12,565 bases of DNA. It comes from Chloroflexota bacterium (GTDB taxonomy: Bacteria; Chloroflexota; Dehalococcoidia; E44-bin15). The DNA is taken from assembly GCA_015222405.1 (NCBI GenBank), contig JADFVG010000139.1, positions 1 through 12,565 on the forward strand, in the 5' to 3' direction. Positions 1 to 4,688 of this stretch are shown here, in pieces; the stretch's first letter is position 1, and every line of letters begins with the position of its first letter. The notes below the pieces were generated by a model. The model ran no database searches. It was not told the origin of the DNA and saw only the letters and a program-made list of their open reading frames with translations. The position numbers and the translations under genes were made by a program.

Positions 1-207
1 GCTGGCGAGCTTGAGTACGAGACCAGCTACGTGTGGACAGTGCAGGGAACAAGCGCTACCACAGAGAGCGGAGTGGCTTCTGCGAGCTTCAGTACTGAAG
101 CGGAATCTGCGGCTACTCCCGTATGGGTCTGGATCGTGATTGCCATTGGTGCTGTAGTGGCGATTGTGGTCATCGTGCTCATCGTGAGGACGAGGCGGCC
201 GGTTTAA
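1..207 (+). CDS. C-terminal end of a membrane-anchored surface protein (5' partial)
   Basis: The open frame enters from the left edge and gives 68 residues before a TAA at 205-207. About the first 36 residues (containing YETSYVWTVQG and a Ser/Thr-rich VASASFST) look like the last strands of a fibronectin type III or Ig-like beta-sandwich, by the Tyr/Trp spacing. A short linker leads into one hydrophobic helix (about residues 40-62, WVWIVIAIGAVVAIVVIVLI) and then a basic tail RTRRPV. That order fits an extracellular domain, a transmembrane anchor and a short cytoplasmic tail placed by the positive-inside rule. The protein's function cannot be told from this tail. The strong terminator directly downstream shows that it ends its transcription unit. 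Membrane anchoring is well supported; the fold assignment is tentative. Confidence 0.75.
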   Translation, partial: AGELEYETSYVWTVQGTSATTESGVASASFSTEAESAATPVWVWIVIAIGAVVAIVVIVLIVRTRRPV

Positions 208-230
208 CCGTTCGGCCTAGACTTGAATAA

Positions 231-268
231 AAGCGCCCCGGGGGCCAAAACCCTCGGGGCGTTTTTTT
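231..268 (+). terminator. Intrinsic terminator of the upstream surface-protein gene
   Basis: An 11-bp GC-rich stem (234-244 CGCCCCGGGGG pairing with 251-261 CCCTCGGGGCG, one G.U pair) closes a 6-nt loop CCAAAA and is followed immediately by seven T (262-268). A-T pairs from the flanking A-run extend the stem. It lies 24 nt after the stop codon at 205-207. This is a textbook Rho-independent terminator on the plus strand. Confidence 0.93.
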
Positions 269-432
269 GCCCTTTTTTCGACCTATCTCGCCCTGATGGC
301 TATGCGGGGGATGTTAAGCTGTCGAGGAGGGCGAAAAGGGGAGCTTTAGGGGGCTACGCCTTCCCGACCTACACGCTGTGGTCGGTGCTAAGCTTTTCGG
401 TTTTCTTGTTCCAGGCAACCTCCCGGGGGAGT

Positions 433-455
433 CTGAGGGGGCTTTGCCCCCTCAG
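433..455. repeat. Perfect 10-bp inverted repeat, REP-like hairpin
   Basis: CTGAGGGGGC, loop TTT, GCCCCCTCAG. All ten pairs are Watson-Crick. No T-run follows on either strand, so it is not a standard intrinsic terminator. It sits in a convergent intergenic space, the usual place for dispersed REP-type palindromes. Whether it recurs in the genome cannot be seen from this window. Confidence 0.7.
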
Positions 456-467
456 GAAAACCTATTA

Positions 468-482
468 GGGTGGGTGGGTGGG
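468..482 (+). other. G-quadruplex motif of four GGG runs with single-T loops
   Basis: The sequence reads GGGTGGGTGGGTGGG. Four G3 runs with one-base T loops are the arrangement known to fold into very stable parallel quadruplexes. The G-rich strand is the template strand for the minus-strand hydrolase gene, whose stop lies 8 bp away. It could therefore slow polymerase at the end of that gene; this functional reading is inference. Confidence 0.75.
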
Positions 483-489
483 AATAAAC

Positions 490-1128
490 CTAGCTTCGGT
501 AGTCGAGCACCACCACCTGCATCTCCTCAGGGAGGCTGGCCTTGGTTATTGACAGCTTGGGCTGTGGAGTAGTTCCCTTGAGCCCCATCTCATTGAGGAA
601 ATTGTCCACCGGCTCCAGCTTGAAGGGCACGACTTCGGTTTTGAAGTGCATCGGGATGACGATCCTGGGCTGAAGCAAGCGCACCATCTCGGCGGCGGTG
701 GCGGCATCGATGGTGGACAGCCCGCCAACAGGCACCAGAAGCACCTCGGCACTGCTCATCTCCTCCACCTGTTCCGATGAGAGGGCGTGCCCCAGATCGC
801 CAAGATGGCAAACTGTGATTTCGTCGATCTCGATGAGGTAAACGGTATTCTTGCCCCGCTGCTCCCCCCTTTCATTGTCGTGGAAGGTGCCGATGCCGTG
901 GATGAAGACGCCGGCACTCTCATATTCCCCCGGCCCGTGGACGAACCTCGGCTCACCGCCAACGCCGGCGACGAAGCCGTGACCGGGATGGGGATGGCTT
1001 GAGGTAACGATGTTCGCCTTGGGTTTGCCCAGGGAATAGCCAATACTGCCATCATAGGGGTCGGTGATTAAAATTGCTTCCTTGCCCTTGATCCTGAAAC
1101 ACGAATGGCCAAGCCAGGTAATCTCCAT
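490..1128 (-). CDS. UlaG-like metallo-beta-lactamase-fold metal-dependent hydrolase
   Basis: The 212-aa protein matches the compact UlaG/COG2220 type of metallo-beta-lactamase fold. It opens with the typical MEITWLGHSCFRIKG. Further fold features are SSHPHPGHG (residues 43-51, the HxHxDH metal loop), PGEYE (66-70), HLGDLGH (108-114, with Asp111 and His114) and IPMHF (158-162, His161). The metal loop reads H45-x-H47-x-G49-H50, so the usual Asp is replaced by Gly, which may change metal binding or activity. No signal peptide is seen, so it is presumably cytoplasmic; the substrate is unknown. The ATG start has no clear Shine-Dalgarno sequence. It is the last gene of the probable fabH-bioY-hydrolase unit, 149 bp after bioY, a gap long enough to hold a separate promoter. 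Confidence 0.88.
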   Translation of the reverse strand: MEITWLGHSCFRIKGKEAILITDPYDGSIGYSLGKPKANIVTSSHPHPGHGFVAGVGGEPRFVHGPGEYESAGVFIHGIGTFHDNERGEQRGKNTVYLIEIDEITVCHLGDLGHALSSEQVEEMSSAEVLLVPVGGLSTIDAATAAEMVRLLQPRIVIPMHFKTEVVPFKLEPVDNFLNEMGLKGTTPQPKLSITKASLPEEMQVVVLDYRS

Positions 1129-1134
1129 TTTACA

Positions 1135-1193
1135 AACTAAGTGCTGTGCTAGGTCTTAAGTCTTTCCCGCCTTTTCGAACTATGTGCTGTGGT
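1135..1193. repeat. Two copies of a degenerate repeat upstream of the hydrolase gene
   Basis: At 1172-1193 the plus strand begins TTTTCGAACTAT and continues GTGCTGTGGT. At 1135-1150 there is a shorter relative, AACTAAGTGCTGTGCT, matching 14 of 16 positions. A third relative lies upstream of bioY (1876-1897), matching the 1172-1193 copy at 19 of 22 positions. Fragments of the same vocabulary (CTATTCGCT, TTCGCTAT) occur at 1206-1214 and 1235-1242. No function is known to me. Confidence 0.5.
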
Positions 1194-1246
1194 TAATGGA
1201 AAGGCTATTCGCTGTCTCCTCGTCTTTCTTAGCCTTCGCTATTTTC

Positions 1247-1259
1247 GAATTTCAAATTC
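1247..1259. repeat. Short AT-rich palindrome
   Basis: GAATTT-C-AAATTC is a perfect 6-bp inverted repeat around one central base, 19 bp past the bioY stop codon in the direction of transcription. It could be a weak operator or chance; there is no T-run that would make it a terminator. Confidence 0.3.
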
Positions 1260-1277
1260 AACGCTTCCTGGCCGCGA

Positions 1278-1862
1278 TTACCAACCCCGCATGCGATTTA
1301 TGAGTGCCCATCCCGAGGGTAGGGCGATGGTTGCCAGGACGATCTTGGTCAGGTCGCCGGCGATAAATGGTGTGAGCCCGGCAGCAAGCAGCGAGTCGCC
1401 CGGTACAAAGCGAGCTAGCCAGCTGAGACCGAAGATGTAAAGCACTGCGCTTCCCGCCAGCATGGCAGGGGCTGCTGTCCACGGGCGGCGATCCCAGCCT
1501 CGCTCACAGAGATAGCCAACGACAAAGGCCATGGGCACGAAGCCTATCAGGAATCCGCCGGTGGGCCCTGCGAAGTAGGCAGCGCCACCACCGTAGGCAA
1601 ATACGGGCAGTCCCATTGCTCCTTGAGCCAGGTAAGCTACCACGCTTAATGCGCCAAGGCGGCTGCCTAACAGCGCCCCGGTGAGCAGCACGGCGAAGGT
1701 CTGGCCGGTAATGGGAACCGAGGACCAGGGGACGGGGAAGGAGATGCGGGCGCAGAGAGCAATCAGGGTGGTGGAACTGAGGACAAGAAGGACATTGCGC
1801 AGCAAGGTTGCCTTGGGGAAAACAGCGTCCATCATGGTTACAACTTGTGCTTGGGGTTTCAC
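1278..1862 (-). CDS. bioY: BioY, substrate-binding S component of a biotin ECF transporter
   Basis: The 194-aa hydrophobic protein has about six membrane helices and the BioY family signatures: VPITGQTFAVLLTGALLG (residues 49-66), GGGAAYFAGPTGGFLIGF (91-108) and FIAGDLTKIVLA (156-167). It binds biotin in the cytoplasmic membrane. Import normally needs the ECF ATPase and T subunits (BioM/EcfA and BioN/EcfT), which are not encoded here, so it probably shares a general energizing module. The start is GTG at 1860-1862, chosen because AAAGGAGG lies 7 nt upstream (1870-1877); Met10 and Met11 lack such a site. It begins 68 bp after fabH. Biotin is the cofactor of acetyl-CoA carboxylase, which makes the malonyl group used by FabH, so the pairing is metabolically sensible. 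Confidence 0.93.
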   Translation of the reverse strand: MKPQAQVVTMMDAVFPKATLLRNVLLVLSSTTLIALCARISFPVPWSSVPITGQTFAVLLTGALLGSRLGALSVVAYLAQGAMGLPVFAYGGGAAYFAGPTGGFLIGFVPMAFVVGYLCERGWDRRPWTAAPAMLAGSAVLYIFGLSWLARFVPGDSLLAAGLTPFIAGDLTKIVLATIALPSGWALINRMRGW

Positions 1863-1869
1863 ACTCTCT

Positions 1870-1877
1870 CCTCCTTT
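1870..1877 (-). promoter_or_regulatory. Strong ribosome binding site fixing the bioY GTG start
   Basis: The minus strand reads AAAGGAGG followed by 7 nt and then GTG at 1862-1860. It is a near-perfect anti-Shine-Dalgarno match and decides in favour of the GTG over the downstream ATG codons. Confidence 0.85.
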
Positions 1878-1897
1878 TTCGAACTATTCGCTATGGT
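1876..1897. repeat. Third copy of the degenerate TTTTCGAACTAT repeat, in the bioY leader
   Basis: TTTTCGAACTAT continuing TCGCTATGGT matches the copy at 1172-1193 at 19 of 22 positions. In the direction of transcription it ends on the A-run of the bioY ribosome binding site. An imperfect hairpin (GGATGTCA 1898-1905 with TGGCATCC 1913-1920) lies directly beside it in the fabH-bioY gap. Confidence 0.5.
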
Positions 1898-1930
1898 GGA
1901 TGTCAGGCTTTGTGGCATCCGTCCTTTCGT

Positions 1931-2920
1931 TCATGCCAATCCAGGGCTCCAGCGAAGCAACATGGCAGCCCAGGAGAACCCGGCACCAAAGGCAACGAGA
2001 AGGACAAGGTCATCCTCCTTGATCCGCCCCTCCTCTACAGCTTCGCATAAGGCTACCGGTGGGGATGCTGCAGAGAGGTTGCCATAGCGATCGACGTTGA
2101 TGTAAACCTTCTCCCTGGGGATGCCTAGGGACTTGGCTGCCGCTTGGATGATGCGGTCGTTTGCCTGGTGGGGGATAAAGAGGTCAATATCAGAGAGTTG
2201 GAGTCCGACCTCTTTTACCACCTGCCTCGAGGCTTCGGCCATAGTGGTGACCGCGAACTTAAACACCTCTCTCCCTTCCATGAGCAGGTGGAGGTGTCCA
2301 TCTTGAGGCATCTCCGTTAGCTTATCGCAAGGGCTGGGCACATAGAGTGCCCTCGCCATTGAGCCATCGCTGCCCATCAGAAAATGGAGCATATCCGTCG
2401 CCTGCTCATTAGCCTGCACCACCACCGCTCCGGCGCCATCGCCGAAAATCACGCAGGTGCCGCGATCCTCCCAGTTGATGTAGCGCGTTACCGCTTCACT
2501 GCCGACAACGAGAATATTGCGATAGGCTCCAGAGGCAATAAACTGATAGGCGGTGGCCAAAGCATAGATAAAACCGCTGCAGCCGGCAACCACGTCGAAA
2601 GCTGCTGCTTTCTTGGCGCCTATGGCATCTTGCACCAGGGAAGCTGAGGCAACGATTAGCTTGTCCGGGCTGAGGGTGGCGACAATTATCAGGTCGAGCG
2701 AGCCAGGTGAAAGATGGGCAACCTCAAGGGCTCGCCTCCCTGCTTCCACCGCCATGGTTGATACTGATTCATCATCCCCCACGATGCGCCGCTCCCTTAT
2801 CCCGGTACGGGTGAGGATCCACTCGTCGGAGGTGTTTACTATCCTCTCCAAATCCTGGTTAGTGAGCACTCTCTGCGGTAGATACTTTCCCCAGCCGGTA
2901 ATCACCCCGTGAAGGCTCAC
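1931..2920 (-). CDS. fabH: Beta-ketoacyl-ACP synthase III
   Basis: FabH starts type II fatty acid synthesis by condensing an acyl-CoA with malonyl-ACP in the cytoplasm. The 329-aa length is normal for the family. The Cys-His-Asn triad is present: Cys114 in VAGCSGF, His251 in IPHQAN and Asn281 in RYGNLSAAS. The N-terminal TSDEWILTRTGIRERR (30-45) is the usual KAS III signature, and FGDGAGAVVV (159-168) and GAGFSWAAML (312-321) fit. Two spots differ from the forms I know best: SPDKLIVASASLVQ (84-97) where TPDxLFPSTAxLVQ is common, and GNLSAAS for GNTSAAS. Both are near the active site and could affect primer choice. The start is GTG at 2918-2920 with GAGAGGAG at 2925-2932. It heads the minus-strand unit toward bioY and has its own promoter. 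Confidence 0.94.
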   Translation of the reverse strand: MSLHGVITGWGKYLPQRVLTNQDLERIVNTSDEWILTRTGIRERRIVGDDESVSTMAVEAGRRALEVAHLSPGSLDLIIVATLSPDKLIVASASLVQDAIGAKKAAAFDVVAGCSGFIYALATAYQFIASGAYRNILVVGSEAVTRYINWEDRGTCVIFGDGAGAVVVQANEQATDMLHFLMGSDGSMARALYVPSPCDKLTEMPQDGHLHLLMEGREVFKFAVTTMAEASRQVVKEVGLQLSDIDLFIPHQANDRIIQAAAKSLGIPREKVYINVDRYGNLSAASPPVALCEAVEEGRIKEDDLVLLVAFGAGFSWAAMLLRWSPGLA

Positions 2921-2949
2921 ATCTCTCCTCTCAGCCTAGCCATTGAGGC

Positions 2950-2978
2950 AGTATAACAAAGAGAAACCAGAGGGTCAA
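2950..2978 (-). promoter_or_regulatory. Sigma-70-type promoter for fabH
   Basis: On the minus strand, TTGACC (2978-2973) and TATACT (2955-2950) are separated by exactly 17 bp; each hexamer matches consensus at 5 of 6 positions. The predicted transcript start near 2943 leaves a leader of about 23 nt before the GTG. Its -35 box lies 4 bp from the -35 of the hrcA promoter on the other strand. Confidence 0.78.
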
Positions 2979-2982
2979 CCCC

Positions 2983-3012
2983 TTGACACAGGGGATAAAA
3001 GGGTAGTAAATT
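2983..3012 (+). promoter_or_regulatory. Promoter of the hrcA-grpE-dnaK operon
   Basis: A perfect -35 TTGACA lies at 2983-2988. The -10 is less clear: TAAATT at 3007-3012 gives an 18-bp spacer and 4 of 6 matches, and TAGTAA at 3004-3009 gives 15 bp. Either puts transcription initiation at or just before the CIRCE operator, the usual arrangement for HrcA repression. The -35 is also inside an inverted repeat CCCCT-N6-AGGGG (2979-2994). Confidence 0.7.
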
Positions 3013-3016
3013 AGAG

Positions 3017-3049
3017 TAATTAGCACTCTCCACTTGAGAGTGCTAATTA
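3017..3049. promoter_or_regulatory. CIRCE operator (HrcA binding site)
   Basis: The core TTAGCACTC-N9-GAGTGCTAA at 3020-3046 matches the CIRCE consensus with no mismatch. The pairing extends to 14 bp per arm (TAATTAGCACTCTC, loop CACTT, then its complement). It lies between the promoter and the hrcA ATG, so HrcA should repress its own operon at normal temperature, and the element will also form a hairpin in the 5' leader of the mRNA. Confidence 0.97.
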
Positions 3050-3060
3050 AGGGGGGACCG

Positions 3061-4101
3061 ATGCTTTCTGAGAGGATGGAGAATATTCTCAGGATTATCG
3101 TGGGTGAATATACTTCTCAGGGGGATCCTGTATCTTCCAAGACTATTGCCCGCGGGCATGGGCTGGAGATAAGTCCTGCCACCGTCCGCAATGAGGTAGC
3201 ACGTCTTGAGGAGGAGGGCTACATTGTTCGCCGTCACCCATCGGCGGGTGGTATTCCCTCAGACAAGGGCTACCGATACTATGTTGAGTTCCTGATCACG
3301 GAGGCTGAGCTCCCGATGGATGAGCGGCTCATGATCTCACACCTCTTCCATCAGGTAGAGAGGGAGCATGCAGAGTGGACCCGCCTGGCTGCCGTACTTC
3401 TTGCCCGCATGGTTCGCAACTTGTCTATTGTTACCGCGGCTAAGGCGTTTGAGTCCCAGCTAAAGCGCTTGGAACTGGTGGCAGTTCAAGATTTTCTCGC
3501 TTTGCTCATTCTCCTCCTCCGGGAGACCAGGATCCAACAGCAGCTAGTAGCTTTCGATGAGGCTATATCTCAGGAGGAACTCACCCTTGTCTCCAATAAA
3601 TTAAGTGCAGCCTTTGGTGGTTTGACCTGCTCCCAGATCATGGCTCAGAGGCTGGAGCTTTCCCCAGTGGAAAAGACGGTAACAAGGGCCTTGGTGCATA
3701 TGATGGAAGCGAAGGATGAACAAAGATATGAGGAGCCCCAGATCGAAGGGTTGCGCCATGTGTTTGCCCAGCCTGAGTTTGCCACTAGCGAAAGGATGCT
3801 GAGCCTTATGGAGGTGCTGGAGAGCGGGAGGCTGGCAAGGTTCATCTTACCTCAGGTGGTTGACGAGGGTGTCCATGTGATAATCGGGGCTGAGAATCGG
3901 GAGGATGCAATGCGGGAGTGCAGCATTGTGGTCACCCAGTACGGCATCCCGGGTGAGGTCAGTGGTGTCCTGGGAGTTTTGGGCCCCACCCGGATGCGTT
4001 ATGGACGAGCGATCTCTGCGGTAAGATATATGGGTTTACTGATGAGCGAGCTTGTCGCTGAGCTGTGCCGCGCGGATCGTCGCCCCGGAAACCAGAATTA
4101 A
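3061..4101 (+). CDS. hrcA: Heat-inducible transcription repressor HrcA
   Basis: The 346-aa repressor binds CIRCE and controls class I heat-shock genes. Residues 1-60 form the winged-helix DNA-binding region, with PATVRNEVARLEEEGY (39-54) followed by the invariant-like HPSAGGIPSDKGYRYYV (59-75). The C-terminal half carries FDEAISQEEL (165-174), VIIGAEN (273-279) and LGPTRMRYGRAISAVRYM (307-324), all typical. I chose the ATG at 3061 because AAGGGGGG lies 4 nt upstream and the CIRCE lies just before it; the in-frame TTG at 3034 is inside the operator and is not credible. It is first in the operon and autoregulated through the adjacent operator. HrcA activity is classically tuned by GroEL, which is not encoded in this window. 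Confidence 0.97.
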   Translation: MLSERMENILRIIVGEYTSQGDPVSSKTIARGHGLEISPATVRNEVARLEEEGYIVRRHPSAGGIPSDKGYRYYVEFLITEAELPMDERLMISHLFHQVEREHAEWTRLAAVLLARMVRNLSIVTAAKAFESQLKRLELVAVQDFLALLILLLRETRIQQQLVAFDEAISQEELTLVSNKLSAAFGGLTCSQIMAQRLELSPVEKTVTRALVHMMEAKDEQRYEEPQIEGLRHVFAQPEFATSERMLSLMEVLESGRLARFILPQVVDEGVHVIIGAENREDAMRECSIVVTQYGIPGEVSGVLGVLGPTRMRYGRAISAVRYMGLLMSELVAELCRADRRPGNQN

Positions 4102-4121
4102 TACCCTTAGGGGGTGCTGTT

Positions 4122-4664
4122 GTGAGCAATGAGGAGAAAGACCTTAGCCTTGAGGCAGAGGGAGAACTGGAGGATGTAGAATCGCTTAAAAAGGCGCTTG
4201 GTGAAGAAAAGGCTAAGGCAGAGGACTATCTTGCCAATTGGCAACGGGCCCAGGCAGATTTCATAAACTACAAGAGACGCGTAGAGCAGGAGCGAAACGA
4301 GACGGTCAAGTTTGCCAATGCCGCACTCATCCTCGATTTGCTCCCGGTGCTGGATGACCTGGAGCGGGCCCTGGATAATATAACCTCCAAGCTTGCAGGG
4401 CTTACTTGGGTGGATGGCATTGGACTTATCTATCGCAAGCTGCAAGCGATTCTCGAGGTGCATGGTCTCACCGAGATCGAGGCCCTGGGCCAGCCCTTCG
4501 ACCCTAACCTTCATGAGGCGGTGCTCTATGCTGAGGGGGAGGAGGGGAAGGTTGTCGAGGAGCTCCAGAAGGGCTACAAGCTGCATGACCGGGTGCTTCG
4601 CCCTACCATGGTGAAAGTGGGCAAGGGCAAGGTGGAAGAGGGAGAAATAGCTAAGGAGCAATAA
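4122..4664 (+). CDS. grpE: GrpE, nucleotide exchange factor of DnaK
   Basis: GrpE dimerizes and promotes ADP release from DnaK. The 180-aa product begins with an acidic, charged segment (about 1-35). Next come the long paired helix with RAQADFINYKRR (42-53), a four-helix-bundle region, and the C-terminal beta domain with the family signature LHDRVLRPTMVKVGKG near residues 153-168. The start is GTG at 4122: AGGGGG (4109-4114) lies 7 nt upstream, and this gives a normal length. Extending to the upstream ATG at 4065 would overlap hrcA and add an unrelated Pro/Arg-rich segment. It lies 20 bp after hrcA and 24 bp before dnaK and is co-transcribed with them. Confidence 0.95.
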   Translation: MSNEEKDLSLEAEGELEDVESLKKALGEEKAKAEDYLANWQRAQADFINYKRRVEQERNETVKFANAALILDLLPVLDDLERALDNITSKLAGLTWVDGIGLIYRKLQAILEVHGLTEIEALGQPFDPNLHEAVLYAEGEEGKVVEELQKGYKLHDRVLRPTMVKVGKGKVEEGEIAKEQ

Positions 4665-4688
4665 TTATCATCCCCTAAGGAGGGCGAA

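Larger units (their letters stand above)
269..489. other. Gene-free convergent junction
   Basis: This 221-bp stretch lies between the terminator of the plus-strand gene and the stop of the minus-strand hydrolase. The two short open frames across it (223-468 and 378-572) have no ribosome binding site, run over the terminator or the neighbouring gene, and give low-complexity protein, so I do not call them. What it does hold is a bulged hairpin (364-385), a perfect 10-bp hairpin (433-455) and a G-quadruplex motif (468-482), listed separately. Confidence 0.7.

Noticed and set aside
364..385. Bulged hairpin CCGACC/GGTCGG with T-rich DNA after it, as a second terminator
   Set aside because: The stem is interrupted by a bulge and the T-run is broken (TTTTCGGTTTTC), and a strong terminator already lies at 231-268. 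I keep it only as a possible structure.
223..572. Two short plus-strand open frames (223-468 and 378-572)
   Set aside because: The first begins inside the terminator and the second runs into the opposite-strand hydrolase gene. Neither has a ribosome binding site or a recognisable protein pattern.
3034..3060. In-frame TTG at 3034 as an earlier hrcA start
   Set aside because: It lies in the CIRCE operator and close to the predicted transcript start, with no ribosome binding site, whereas ATG 3061 has AAGGGGGG and the family N-terminus.
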